Origin: Bacillota bacterium
Lineage (GTDB): Bacteria; Bacillota; Clostridia; Lachnospirales; Lachnospiraceae
Assembly: GCA_023436225.1 (NCBI GenBank)
Contig: JAEZKA010000063.1
Span: 9,821-73,820 of the forward strand
Direction of reading: 5' to 3'
DNA length: 64,000 nt
In this document: positions 24,667 to 33,890 of the stretch, in pieces
How positions within the stretch are numbered: position 1 is the stretch's first letter
How the letters are laid out: every line of letters starts with the position of its first letter
The notes under the pieces: model-generated
What the model was told of the DNA's origin: nothing
The model's database searches: none
What the model saw: the letters and a program-made list of their open reading frames with translations, nothing else
Translations under genes and position numbers: made by a program

Positions 24667-26465
24667 GCAATCGCCTCCTCTTTGTAATACTTCGCCTGGG
24701 TTTCATACATATCCCGATACTTGCCCTGCTTCGCTAATAGCTCTGCGTGGGAACCGTATTCAATAATCTCGCCTTGCTCAAACATGGCGATGGCGTCACA
24801 GAATATGGTGGAGGCTAGACGGTGAGAGATATAAATCGCCGTCTTCTGTCCAACCATCTGATTAAAATTCAGATAGGTTTGATATTCGGCCAGTGCATCT
24901 AAAGCAGCTGTCGGTTCATCCAGTACCATGATCGGTCCATTCTTATAAAGAGCACGTGCGATGGAGATCTTCTGATTCTCACCACCGGACAGCTCTACCC
25001 CCTCATCATCTAAGAACTTTAAGAGGCTGGTATCAGCTCCATTTGCTAGAGATGCAATCTTCTCTGCCACCCCAGCCTGCTCCAGAGCCTGAGTCAATCG
25101 ATCTGTATCAATGTCCTCTTTCTCCTCCAGTGCAACATTCTCACCAGCAGAGAATGCAAGTATCTTAACCTCTTGAAATACAGCAGAGAAAAGTCTTAAA
25201 TACTCTTCTTTATTAAAACACTTAATGTTTATGCCTCCCAGCAGGATCTCTCCTTCTGTCACATCATACAAGCGGCATAGCAACTTAACAAAGGTCGTCT
25301 TACCGGCGCCGTTATGCCCGACAATGGCTAACCTCTGGCCAATCGGAATCTTTAGATTCAGATTCTTGTAGATATCAACCTCACTGCCCGGATACCGGAA
25401 GGATACATTTCGAAACTCAATCTCATAGGGTCCCTTAGGTAATGGTACGCTATCTCCGTTCTCCTTCTCTGATTGCTCTATGAATTTACGGAAATCACAG
25501 ACATCCAGATTCTGTGCTCTGATGTGTGCAATATCCCCAATCAGCCGATTAATCCATTCTGCAAAGCCGGCAATCGCTGAAAAATACATTGTGACCTCCG
25601 GGATGGTCAGCCTGCCTGTTATCACCAGATTGATAAGGTATGCATAAATGACCCCCTCCCGGATAATTAACAATATTACGTCGATTAATCCAGCTCTGAA
25701 ATATTGGAATCGAATCTTCTTATGGATTTCCAATCTTCTTCCCTTATATTCCTGAAACAGACCGGCTATCCACCCTGATAGTCCGTTGATACGCAGCTCT
25801 TTTCCATAGGCAAAATTATACATCAAATCATAAATGTATCCGGAGCGGCGGTCATTTTCTGAAATCTCATCCTTCTTATCATGCTCATATTTTCTCGCCC
25901 GGTAAGTAAAGTAAAAGGATACTGTAATATTTGCGATCAGATATAGCAACACATATCCATTGAGCATGGAAATGATTGTCATATATCCCAGAATGGCGAA
26001 GAGACTACCTCCCAAGAAGAAAAGCTTATGCAGCATACCTTCGATGCCGTTCTGATCATTGTTGAGGCATCGGAAGGCTGTCTCTTTATCATTAAGAAAG
26101 TCCGGATTTTCGGTATTTTGAAAGTCAGTCTCCATGCATTTTATATGATGCAGCTTCATAAATTGAAAACGGACGTAAGTCATCCTCGGATAATAAGCCT
26201 GATTGATATAGGACTTGCCAAAGCCCGCTAATGCACCAATCAGAAAATACAATATTAATAATATAAGCAGGACATTAAAGCGCTGATCATACATCAGCTC
26301 CTGAAGAATAAATCTCGGGAACACGACATTGATGAGTGGTAATATTCCCGATGTTATTGTAAATATTGTGAACAGAACAAAGATATGCTTATCGGTAGAC
26401 CATGCCATTGAGACCACATAGCTGATATTCTGCCAGGTACTATATCTCGGTTTTTTCTTTTTCAT
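24663..26465 (-). CDS. ABC exporter half-transporter (TMD-NBD), first subunit
   Basis: A 600-residue half-transporter homologous to its downstream partner. The membrane domain spans roughly residues 15-330 (IFVLFTIFTITSGILPLINVVFP and LLILLILYFLIGALAGFG among its helices). The ATPase part has Walker A GHNGAGKTTFVKLL, Q-loop VFQEVKIL, signature ELSGGENQK, Walker B IMVLDEPTAALD and YISHRLAS. Both ATP sites look complete, unlike many heterodimeric exporters in which one is degenerate. The promoter was not identified in the short gap behind it. It is transcribed in the same direction as the bactofilin operon upstream but separated by about 160 bases and a hairpin. Confidence 0.88.
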   Translation of the reverse strand: MKKKKPRYSTWQNISYVVSMAWSTDKHIFVLFTIFTITSGILPLINVVFPRFILQELMYDQRFNVLLILLILYFLIGALAGFGKSYINQAYYPRMTYVRFQFMKLHHIKCMETDFQNTENPDFLNDKETAFRCLNNDQNGIEGMLHKLFFLGGSLFAILGYMTIISMLNGYVLLYLIANITVSFYFTYRARKYEHDKKDEISENDRRSGYIYDLMYNFAYGKELRINGLSGWIAGLFQEYKGRRLEIHKKIRFQYFRAGLIDVILLIIREGVIYAYLINLVITGRLTIPEVTMYFSAIAGFAEWINRLIGDIAHIRAQNLDVCDFRKFIEQSEKENGDSVPLPKGPYEIEFRNVSFRYPGSEVDIYKNLNLKIPIGQRLAIVGHNGAGKTTFVKLLCRLYDVTEGEILLGGINIKCFNKEEYLRLFSAVFQEVKILAFSAGENVALEEKEDIDTDRLTQALEQAGVAEKIASLANGADTSLLKFLDDEGVELSGGENQKISIARALYKNGPIMVLDEPTAALDALAEYQTYLNFNQMVGQKTAIYISHRLASTIFCDAIAMFEQGEIIEYGSHAELLAKQGKYRDMYETQAKYYKEEAIA

Positions 26466-26535
26466 AACGACCTCCGTTCTTGCATCAAAATTCTATATGT
26501 TACTTCTCTTACTGCTTATATAATGCAGTTCCGTT

Positions 26536-26570
26536 ATGCCGGAGGAACCAAAAGTATGTTCCGCTGGCAT
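26536..26570. repeat. hairpin between bactofilin operon and ABC exporter
   Basis: ATGCCGGAGGAAC and GTTCCGCTGGCAT form a nested imperfect stem around a 9-base loop in the gap between the two operons. No T run follows on the minus strand. It may be a weak terminator or a processing site. Confidence 0.4.
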
Positions 26571-26629
26571 TCAGCAGGATTACTATCTAAATAAAGTTCC
26601 GTTGATCTCTCCCTCTGAAACTAAACTTT

Positions 26630-27736
26630 CTAGAGGCCCTGATTTATACTTTCCCCGGCTGACACATTTCCGGCGATATCATTACAGGAGATACTTCCAC
26701 CACACGATGCGTTTCTTCCAATATCCCTACATTTAATAGATCCTCCAGCAGATGCATTGCCGGAAATATCACCGCAGTTTAGATTAGAATGACATTCCAC
26801 ATTCAACGCTTCTCCTTCATACTTAAACTCCAAGCGGTTCTGTCCTGCCTCGCCTCGCTTCATAAGCCTTTTCCCGATAAAAGCAACCAGCCTCAGCTTC
26901 CCATCCTCTTCCCAGGGTGTCTCAACTCTATTATCATTATTCTCATGAATTAAATTCGATGAATTGCGATCGAATACTGATTTTAGCATCAGTTCTGCCT
27001 CCTCTTCATTAATTGCAGCATCTTTATACAGATCCAGTATCTTCTTTACTGTCACATTCGCCATCTTGCTTCTCCCTTTCCCCTGAAATTCCTTTTCTTT
27101 GTTATTGGAATAAATTCTTTTGATTCTACAGGTAGGATCAATTACCATATCTCCATCACAGTAAAGTCTGTCTATGATACAGTCCTTTCCCAACTCGACA
27201 TGCCCTGCACGAACGACTCTGGATTTAATTCCACTGGCAATTAGGTTAGTGCACTCAATTTGATCCACCAGACTGTGACCCGGGCTAATGCTTCTGCCAA
27301 AATAAAGAATGGACAGTATTCTTAGACTTTTCATGATTTTATTGATCCCATTAAGATTATTATGTATGGATATTCTGTCTCCTGTCATTTTCTTGATGGT
27401 GCAATATCCGCTAAGAATTATTTCATCTGCACAGACACAACCGGTGGAGGTCAGTAATCCCTCTCCATATACTAAGTCGGCATTCAAATCCGCATGGCGA
27501 AGCTTTAACGTACCCTTGACTACCAGCCTTTTAGTTTTGATGCTCTTAAAAATCCTCGCTAAACCGTCCACCTGCAACTCCTCTGTAGTCAAATATCCTT
27601 TGCTTTTGAAGGCACCGGATACAACTACCTTCCTTGCAGTAACAGAACCCTTAAGCTTCCCCAGGCCCTCCACAAAAATATCGTCATAATCTCCGCCATG
27701 GATCGATCCAATCCCACCTATCTTCTCATTATTCAT
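26630..27736 (-). CDS. bactofilin-like polymer-forming protein (YhbF-like)
   Basis: A 368-residue protein with two beta-helix-like bactofilin regions. The N-terminal part (about 1-200) has short repeated strands such as VSGAFKSKGYLTTEELQVDG and LVVKGTLKLRHADLNADL. A central segment, KILDLYKDAAINEEEAELMLKS, looks like a small helical linker. The C-terminal part repeats GDISGNASAGGSIKCRD and GRNASCGGSISCND. Bactofilins self-assemble into filaments without nucleotide, usually under the membrane. In Bacillus subtilis the related yhbE and yhbF products (BacE, BacF) are tied to flagellar assembly. The start overlaps the preceding gene by 4 bases. The role here is inferred from family and gene order. 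Confidence 0.75.
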   Translation of the reverse strand: MNNEKIGGIGSIHGGDYDDIFVEGLGKLKGSVTARKVVVSGAFKSKGYLTTEELQVDGLARIFKSIKTKRLVVKGTLKLRHADLNADLVYGEGLLTSTGCVCADEIILSGYCTIKKMTGDRISIHNNLNGINKIMKSLRILSILYFGRSISPGHSLVDQIECTNLIASGIKSRVVRAGHVELGKDCIIDRLYCDGDMVIDPTCRIKRIYSNNKEKEFQGKGRSKMANVTVKKILDLYKDAAINEEEAELMLKSVFDRNSSNLIHENNDNRVETPWEEDGKLRLVAFIGKRLMKRGEAGQNRLEFKYEGEALNVECHSNLNCGDISGNASAGGSIKCRDIGRNASCGGSISCNDIAGNVSAGESINQGL

Positions 27737-28587
27737 ACCTTAACCACCTCATTCACCACTGCTTTATTCGAAATTGTGATACTTTTCCGGTATTCCACAC
27801 GGTAAACAATACATAAATCTCCAATGATTATCTCGTCACCGCTAATGAACTCTGCTCTTGTATATTCCACTTCAACGTGATCCGCTTCGATTGTTTTGAT
27901 ATGCACCATCTGATTTGGCTTGTTCTGCCTTCTATATGTTGTTCTTTTCGGAATTCCTCTATATACTTTATCTGCTTTAAAATCTCTTTTTATGATTACG
28001 GTGGTACCGGTCAATTGTCCAACCTTAACCGAAGCCTTAGTCAACAAGAAGATTCGATCTGCATTCACAGCCTCTGCCTCAAGGTCTGAAAAGCTATAGA
28101 AGTTCTCACATTCCAGCTCATGTAAGCTTTTTATACCAGCATAACTGATTATGTTATCAGCACGATACTCAAAATTCATTAGCAGATCACCACAGTTCTC
28201 AAAGGTATGTATATGAAATACTCCCTGCCAGCAACTATTGGTATTCTGTCTATCCTTAGAACTCCGATTACCAATCCCGTTACACAGAATTTCGCACTCC
28301 AGATAGTCAGCAGTTACAGAACCTGTAATTGTTACCGTATCACCCTTACAGATCCCTCTAAGCTTAGAATCACCGACTACGGTGAGACTTGTGAATTGTA
28401 TTTCGTTTGCAATAAACTCACCGGCACAATGCACCCTTCCTAAGAAGGACTTCACTGTCTCCACGTGACCGGCAACACTCAGATGCTTAATATGGCTGTC
28501 TCTTATCCTTAATTCCCCAGCAGCCAAGACGGTATTATAATCACCTTGAATTGCTCTATTTCCCAGGCTTATCACATTACGCTTCAT
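27733..28587 (-). CDS. bactofilin-like polymer-forming protein (YhbE-like)
   Basis: A 284-residue bactofilin-like protein. It has regularly spaced strands typical of the right-handed beta-helix (GELRIRDSHIKHLSVAGHVE, GEFIANEIQFTSLTVVGDSK, GDTVTITGSVTADYLECEI), then a more variable part. It has no signal peptide or membrane helix, so it should be cytoplasmic. It is sandwiched between a YhbD-type regulator and a second bactofilin, with 4-base overlaps on both sides. That is the yhbD-yhbE-yhbF gene order known from Bacillus, and the two proteins may co-assemble. Confidence 0.72.
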   Translation of the reverse strand: MKRNVISLGNRAIQGDYNTVLAAGELRIRDSHIKHLSVAGHVETVKSFLGRVHCAGEFIANEIQFTSLTVVGDSKLRGICKGDTVTITGSVTADYLECEILCNGIGNRSSKDRQNTNSCWQGVFHIHTFENCGDLLMNFEYRADNIISYAGIKSLHELECENFYSFSDLEAEAVNADRIFLLTKASVKVGQLTGTTVIIKRDFKADKVYRGIPKRTTYRRQNKPNQMVHIKTIEADHVEVEYTRAEFISGDEIIIGDLCIVYRVEYRKSITISNKAVVNEVVKV

Positions 28588-29276
28588 ACCATATTCACTC
28601 CCATGCCCTCTGCACTAAATTGAGTGTCACTTTCCTCCTCCTGATCGAACTTGAAGTTAAAGCTGTTCCTGTATTTTAGCTTTAAGGAATTCGATAAGTC
28701 ATTGATGTGAATCTCTTTCACAATACTCAACCTGCTGTCGATATAAACCTGTGCCTGTTCCTCATAGATTGTCGCATAGTAATCCTTTTGGCGGTCAAAT
28801 AGTATGAGAATGTAACCGGTAGACCTCATCTTCGGTAGATAATCCTTGAGCCCCTCTATAATCTCCATAAGCTGTCCTCTTGAGATGTCCGAATGCTCCT
28901 TGAAGTCTGACAGGGCAATCATAATAAGTACTTCGATAAAGGAGAAATTATTCTTCTGAAATGCCTGGACGAAGGCTGGAATCAAATTATCCTTAATCTC
29001 CTCAATCACCCTAAGATCCTCTGTCGTGAAATATCGTTCTGCCACCTCCGGCGAGAGTATCTTTGCCAGCTCCTCCAGAGAATATTTATCCTTTAATTCT
29101 TGAATCGCTTTAATTCGGTTTAAAATCTTACTCCTTGGAAATATAGTCTCCTGTCCGGTAAAGGAAGGCTGCTTGATAAACCATTCCTCGGGAATTAAAC
29201 CCTCTCTCTTCCATCGGTAAAGCTGACCATAGGAAATTCCTGTCTCATTCAGTAATTCTTTCTTTGTAATTGGCAT
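28584..29276 (-). CDS. YhbD-family MerR-like DNA-binding protein
   Basis: A 230-residue protein. An N-terminal MerR-like winged helix-turn-helix (ITKKELLNETGISYGQLYRWKREGLIPEEWF) matches the YhbD/DUF4004 family. Residues 75-125 are helical, and the C-terminal half has a mixed fold (GYILILFDRQKDYYATIYEEQAQVYID). It is the first gene of the bactofilin operon and probably regulates it. Upstream, at 29369-29432, lie strong palindromes built on GTAAC and GTTAC that would suit autoregulation. AAGGAG stands before the ATG. The family call is good; the regulatory role is inferred from position. Confidence 0.78.
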   Translation of the reverse strand: MPITKKELLNETGISYGQLYRWKREGLIPEEWFIKQPSFTGQETIFPRSKILNRIKAIQELKDKYSLEELAKILSPEVAERYFTTEDLRVIEEIKDNLIPAFVQAFQKNNFSFIEVLIMIALSDFKEHSDISRGQLMEIIEGLKDYLPKMRSTGYILILFDRQKDYYATIYEEQAQVYIDSRLSIVKEIHINDLSNSLKLKYRNSFNFKFDQEEESDTQFSAEGMGVNMV

Positions 29277-29368
29277 ATTATTCTCCTTTCTCTATCTAAT
29301 CGGCTGCATTATATCCTTTATACTCATAATCAGCTGATGGTTATGAAGCAAATTTTCATTCAGTGAAT

Positions 29369-29432
29369 GTAACAATGTTACGTTTAATTTAATATTGACA
29401 ATGTAACATAACATTGTTACATTGTCAATATT
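29369..29432. promoter_or_regulatory. palindromic operator region of the yhbD-bactofilin operon
   Basis: GTAACAATGTTAC (29369-29381) is a perfect 13-bp dyad. A second palindrome has exact 17-bp arms, AATATTGACAATGTAAC (29391-29407) and its inverse (29416-29432), around an 8-base centre, and repeats the GTAAC/GTTAC half-sites. TTGACA with TACATT 17 bases on occurs on both strands, so the operator may cover divergent promoters for yhbD and lgt. The remaining sequence of the 29277-29721 gap shows no gene. Confidence 0.7.
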
Positions 29433-29721
29433 GTTTTACCATATTTTTCAAAATATTTTCGAACCATGACCAAATCTTAATTTCAGTTACTTTCACATCC
29501 TAGTCAAATTTGAAGATATGAGTTAGATCAAGGAATCAATGGAAAGCACGCTTTGCGAAGTATTTGCATTTTCATATACGACATTGTGGTGTGAACTGTA
29601 ACTATTTATGTAACTATTTAATATATATTTTCCAAACATATATTTTCTTTTTACTAAAAATTATGTATACTAGTTAAGAACATGCTTCATACTTACATAT
29701 CTATTGAAAGGATCTGAGAAA

Positions 29722-30519
29722 ATGAAGAACGAATTATTAACGATTGGACCTGTAACAATCTACGGTTATGGTCTGATGATTGCGATTGGAGCGCTCTCCG
29801 CTTATATCACCTCAGAATATCGTGCCAAGAAAAAGGGCATGAAATATGAATTGATTTTCAACCTTTTTATCTGGGCACTTGTTGGAGGTATACTCGGGGC
29901 AAAGCTCCTGTATTACATAACTCAGATAAAAGAGATTATCGCCGATCCTTCCCTATTGTTGGATATCTCACACGGTTTTGTCGTATACGGCGGTATCATC
30001 GGCGGCATCTTCTCCGGCTATCTGTATATTAGAAAGCAGAAGCTGAATTTCTTAGAATACTTCGATCTCGTTATGCCTTCCATCGCTCTGGCTCAGGGCT
30101 TCGGAAGACTCGGCTGTGTATTGGCTGGCTGCTGCTATGGTATTGAGACAGATAGCGCCTTCCACATCATCTTCCACGAATCGGATTTTGCACCGAATAA
30201 TGTGACGTTAATTCCTACCCAACCAATCTCCAGTGCCTTAGACTTCCTGAATTTCTTCGCTCTGATTTTAATTGCCAGAAAGACGAAGGCCAAGGGTCAG
30301 GTAGCCGGTTTCTATCTAACCTTTTATAGCGCCGGACGTTTCATTCTTGAGTTTTTCCGTGGAGACTTAGAGCGTGGTGCCATTGGATCTTTATCGACCT
30401 CACAGTTTATCGCGATCTTCCTCTTCCTAATCGGTCTTGGTATCGTGATTGTAACTGGGGTGCGTTCCGGAAGGACTTCCGCTACCGCAGAAGCGGAAGA
30501 AACAACAGATGAAAGTTAA
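29722..30519 (+). CDS. lgt: prolipoprotein diacylglyceryl transferase
   Basis: A 265-residue membrane enzyme that moves a diacylglyceryl group from phosphatidylglycerol to the lipobox cysteine of prolipoproteins. Signatures: HGFVVYGGIIGG with the conserved histidine, GFGRLGCVLAGCCYG with the key arginine, and RFILEFFRGD near the end. About seven membrane helices are visible. I chose ATG at 29722, with AAAGGA 9 bases upstream; a TTG six codons earlier is less likely. It would process the lipoproteins of this window (16905 and 56205). It stands alone, divergent from the bactofilin operon. Confidence 0.95.
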   Translation: MKNELLTIGPVTIYGYGLMIAIGALSAYITSEYRAKKKGMKYELIFNLFIWALVGGILGAKLLYYITQIKEIIADPSLLLDISHGFVVYGGIIGGIFSGYLYIRKQKLNFLEYFDLVMPSIALAQGFGRLGCVLAGCCYGIETDSAFHIIFHESDFAPNNVTLIPTQPISSALDFLNFFALILIARKTKAKGQVAGFYLTFYSAGRFILEFFRGDLERGAIGSLSTSQFIAIFLFLIGLGIVIVTGVRSGRTSATAEAEETTDES

Positions 30520-30551
30520 CATAGTTCATTCACAACACGCTCTCGCTTGAA

Positions 30552-30610
30552 TGAGTCTCGTAACGGTACGTAGGAACACAAAATACGTGTTCCAGGTACC
30601 GACGGCCTCA
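30552..30610. repeat. rod-like inverted repeat downstream of lgt
   Basis: Nested arms TGAG/CTCA, CGGTAC/GTACCG and GGAACAC/GTGTTCC close on a 7-base loop. There is no T run, so this is not an ordinary terminator. It may be an RNA structure in the lgt 3' region. A short ORF crossing it is not convincing. Confidence 0.5.
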
Positions 30611-30713
30611 TACAGTTGCTCAACAAACTATGTTATGTATCACTCTGGTATCACTTTCTATGTGCAAATTGATGTATATAAGTTTATTGAGGGATTTCAA
30701 ATCCTATACTTTA

Positions 30714-30795
30714 AAAGGCTGTCATACAGCTTCTGAACTATGTCTCCTCTAGGATGATTGTTCAAATCGCTGTATGGCAGCCTTTCTTTCTTAGT
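30714..30795. terminator. terminator between lgt and the PHP gene
   Basis: AAAGGCTGTCATACAGC (30714-30730) and its near-exact inverse (30769-30785) form a 17-bp stem with one wobble, a long loop and a T-rich tail. It lies between convergent genes. Confidence 0.7.
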
Positions 30796-30840
30796 TCTAC
30801 AATTGGGATTCTAGCATACCAATTATAATTCATTATTTAG

Positions 30841-31512
30841 TCAATTTGTGGATAACAACTCTAAGGCCGACTTATCTCTCAGGGCATTTACAAAGTCTTC
30901 GGCTGTGTTAATCTCGTGATCAAATACCATTCCTCCCCTTGCCAGATCCTCCAGCTCATGAAAATCCGAGCCTGAACTCATCATAAGGGAATGCTCCTTC
31001 GCAAAAGCAAATGAGAATTCATCGTGGGAATTATGTCTACCATTGCCGTTATAAACTTCAACGCCATGAATATCCTCCGGTGCTGCTACAATCATATGCT
31101 TTCGGTAGGGATGCGCCTGAATAATAAGGATGTTCTCTTTCTCTATGAGCTTCTTAAATCCCTTCAAGCCTAACGTATATAATTCCTTATGCTCCTTAAG
31201 AAATCCCTCGGTAATCCCATAGACCAGATAGTCATTGGGGTTTTCCGTAAAACGAAGCTCTAGACCCAGGAATACCTTTAACCCCTGCTTAGTTCCTTCC
31301 TCCGATGCATGATGATAGCCTCGCAGAAATTGATCTATCTTCTCATCCCAGGACAAGTCTACCAAATTATCGAAATAGAGATCAAAATAATGATCGGTAA
31401 TAATAATACCATGATATCCGGCTTCCTTATATAAGCGGACAATTTCTCTTGCCTCGATTCTTCCACAGGAACTGGTCTCCACGGTATGAATATGTGTATC
31501 TATTTTGAACAT
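30841..31512 (-). CDS. PHP-domain metallo-phosphoesterase
   Basis: A 223-residue PHP-fold protein. The N-terminal metal motif is DTHIHTVETSSCG, IITDHYFD is the second, HPYRKH holds a further histidine, and SSGSDFHE is the C-terminal motif. These histidines and aspartates bind two or three metal ions. Relatives act on phosphoesters, for example histidinol phosphate or short nucleic acids; the substrate here is not known. I chose ATG at 31510-31512 because AGAGGGG lies 7 bases upstream; the longer frame has no such site. A G/C-rich terminator separates it from the chemoreceptor. Confidence 0.8.
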   Translation of the reverse strand: MFKIDTHIHTVETSSCGRIEAREIVRLYKEAGYHGIIITDHYFDLYFDNLVDLSWDEKIDQFLRGYHHASEEGTKQGLKVFLGLELRFTENPNDYLVYGITEGFLKEHKELYTLGLKGFKKLIEKENILIIQAHPYRKHMIVAAPEDIHGVEVYNGNGRHNSHDEFSFAFAKEHSLMMSSGSDFHELEDLARGGMVFDHEINTAEDFVNALRDKSALELLSTN

Positions 31513-31600
31513 AATGTGTCCCCTCTCTGATGTAATGTTAACCATTATACAATATTCTTCTGATAATCGCAATTTTTCTCATTGACCAACATTCGCAAGC

Positions 31601-31639
31601 AGGGGGCTTTGCATACGCGATCCGACTGCAAAACCCCCT
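31601..31639. terminator. terminator of the chemoreceptor gene
   Basis: AGGGGGCTTTGCA and TGCAAAACCCCCT pair with one wobble around a 13-base loop, just past the chemoreceptor stop on the minus strand. Confidence 0.75.
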
Positions 31640-31655
31640 ACTTTTATTAAGTAAC

Positions 31656-33779
31656 TTATTCTACCTTAAAAACACGAACCGACTCCTCCAGAACTCCCGC
31701 ATCATTACTAAGCTGCTGCACGACATCATTGAGTTTATGAACCTCTTCCAACTGCTTATCAGCGGTTACACTAAGCTGTTCCGCCGCTGCAGCTGTCTCC
31801 TCTGCTGTTGCTGAGATGCTTTCGATCGCCCTTAGGGTATCATCCTTCGCATGCTCAATTCCCTCCACTCCATATGCAATCTGATTTAAATTACTGGTCA
31901 GCTTCTCAACATGCATATTGATATCGGTAAAAGCATTCACCGTCTTGACTAACGCTTCCTCCTGGGAGAGTACGATGCTTTCTGCATATCTGGCCGAATG
32001 AACCGTCCTCGTCGTCTGCTGCTCAATTCTCTGAATGATTTTTGCTATTTCACCGGAAGCCTTCAGCGATTCATCCGCCAGCTTGCGTATCTCTTCTGCT
32101 ACTACGGAGAAGCCCCTGCCGTATTGTCCGGCTCTGGCTGCTTCGATGGAGGCGTTCAGGGAAAGCAGATTCGTCTGTGATGCAATTTCATTCATCGTAT
32201 TAATGATTCCTGCAATTGCTGCCGATTCCTTAGCCAGACTTTCGATATCGATAATTACGGTTCTGGTTACATCTGTAGTGTCCTTCGCCTTATGGCTGAG
32301 ATTCTCTACAATATCCATACCGCCGCCGACAATATCCTTGGTATTGCTTGCTATCTGCTCGATATTGTGGGTGCTGCTATACAGTGCATTGATCTTCTCT
32401 GCCAAATCAGCCATCTGGTGAAGACAGCTTTCCGCATCAACCGCCTGCTGTGATACACCCTGTTCGATATCACCTACTGCGTCCGATATATTCTTTGTTG
32501 CATTTACAAGAATGGTTGAGCTATCCGATACCACCGATGCAGATTGGGATACTGTATTGCTGGTACCTGCCACTCTTCCGATCAGCTTCAACATACTGTC
32601 AATTACATCATTAATACTTTTACTAAGAATCTTAAATTCGTCTTTCCTGTTAATCTTTGTATAACAGGTCAGGTCACCTGCTTCTGTCCTTTGTAATACA
32701 TCATTAATCTTGTGTATCGAATCGCTAAATCCAAAGGCCATATAGGAGCCTAAAGCGATGGCGATAAAGCTTGCAATAACTACTACGATAAGTGTGATAT
32801 TCTTTACTGCGTTTGCTTCCTCTACAATGACTGATTTCGGTATAATCGCACAAAGCAAACTTTCGCTGGACTCCAGCTTTGAGTATACGAACAAATACTC
32901 CTTATTCTTAACCTTGATATACTCTCGTCCTTCAGTAATCGAACCATCCTCCAAAGCCTTCGTGTAATAGCTCTGTTCTGTGAATTTATAACCCTCCGGC
33001 AGATCACCACATATAATTTCTCTGCCGTCTCCACTGATAAACGCAGTGACACTTCCCTCCGGAAAACCACTTTCTGCTAAGGTGTTGTACACATAATCAT
33101 AGGATACGTCCAAAACGATACATCCGATGGGCTTCTTTCCGGCATTATACAGATATCTCAGATAGCTGATCGCATAACCTTTGTTCGTCGATACTGCTTG
33201 TTCATCCAAGTATTGATGAGTTCCAATCCAGAGCTCCTCTTGTTTGCTTTGAACAAGGTAAGCTCCCTCTCCTTCTGCAATGAAATTATCATAGATCAAT
33301 CGGGTGCTGTTGGTACCGTTTCCTGAGATACCGGTTCCGTAATTGGACAATAGATAGATATTGGCGATGTAATCCTCCGATAAGATGTTCGTTGTAACAG
33401 AGGATTGAACCTCCCGAAAACGGCTCATTTCCTCCATTTGATTTTTCTTATATTGGCCGGAATAATAATCCTTTATTACCTCATCCGAATTCAATATCTC
33501 AGCTTTTGAAGATACGATTTCAAACCCAAAGTCAAGATATTTTGCTATATTAGTCATATTCGACATCGTTGAGCCTTCATAACTATCAATTAATCCCTTT
33601 GAGGATTTGGAATATGACAGGATACCAAGAATAATGATCAGGAGCACCGGAACTAGGAACGCCAAGATTAATTTAGCCCTGATACTATTCAAACGTTGTA
33701 ACAGTTTTTTAAAAGCTTGCTTCTTTTGTTTATCTCTCGTTTTACTGATGTGCTTAATAATCGACTTTCCGACAATCAT
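31656..33779 (-). CDS. methyl-accepting chemotaxis protein with extracellular sensor
   Basis: A 707-residue chemoreceptor. It has a cytoplasmic start and a first membrane helix at about 37-58 (KLILAFLVPVLLIIILGIL). An extracellular sensor of about 265 residues follows, with strand patterns of a dCache-like domain (KPIGCIVLDVSYDYVYNTLA). The second helix is near 325-350 (LIVVVIASFIAIALGSYMAF), followed by a HAMP domain and the signalling domain. The conserved hairpin tip is SLNASIEAARAGQYGRGFSVVAEEIRKLADES. It should relay ligand binding to CheA. The ligand is unknown. It is monocistronic. Confidence 0.93.
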   Translation of the reverse strand: MIVGKSIIKHISKTRDKQKKQAFKKLLQRLNSIRAKLILAFLVPVLLIIILGILSYSKSSKGLIDSYEGSTMSNMTNIAKYLDFGFEIVSSKAEILNSDEVIKDYYSGQYKKNQMEEMSRFREVQSSVTTNILSEDYIANIYLLSNYGTGISGNGTNSTRLIYDNFIAEGEGAYLVQSKQEELWIGTHQYLDEQAVSTNKGYAISYLRYLYNAGKKPIGCIVLDVSYDYVYNTLAESGFPEGSVTAFISGDGREIICGDLPEGYKFTEQSYYTKALEDGSITEGREYIKVKNKEYLFVYSKLESSESLLCAIIPKSVIVEEANAVKNITLIVVVIASFIAIALGSYMAFGFSDSIHKINDVLQRTEAGDLTCYTKINRKDEFKILSKSINDVIDSMLKLIGRVAGTSNTVSQSASVVSDSSTILVNATKNISDAVGDIEQGVSQQAVDAESCLHQMADLAEKINALYSSTHNIEQIASNTKDIVGGGMDIVENLSHKAKDTTDVTRTVIIDIESLAKESAAIAGIINTMNEIASQTNLLSLNASIEAARAGQYGRGFSVVAEEIRKLADESLKASGEIAKIIQRIEQQTTRTVHSARYAESIVLSQEEALVKTVNAFTDINMHVEKLTSNLNQIAYGVEGIEHAKDDTLRAIESISATAEETAAAAEQLSVTADKQLEEVHKLNDVVQQLSNDAGVLEESVRVFKVE

Positions 33780-33890
33780 TCCTCATATGTATGTATTCAA
33801 TCCCAGAGTTGAATACATTACTCCTTTCAAATTCTAACATTCACAGAACCTACCGATCCATAACTGCCATTTTCATAGGACTTTTACTTA

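Noticed and set aside
22903..26465. The ABC exporter pair as the dedicated exporter of the candidate pheromone
   Set aside because: There is no C39 peptidase domain and the peptide has a Sec-type signal. The VirB4-like gene and terminators lie between.
30551..30736. A 61-codon ORF after lgt
   Set aside because: It runs through two hairpin structures, has no ribosome site and resembles no protein.
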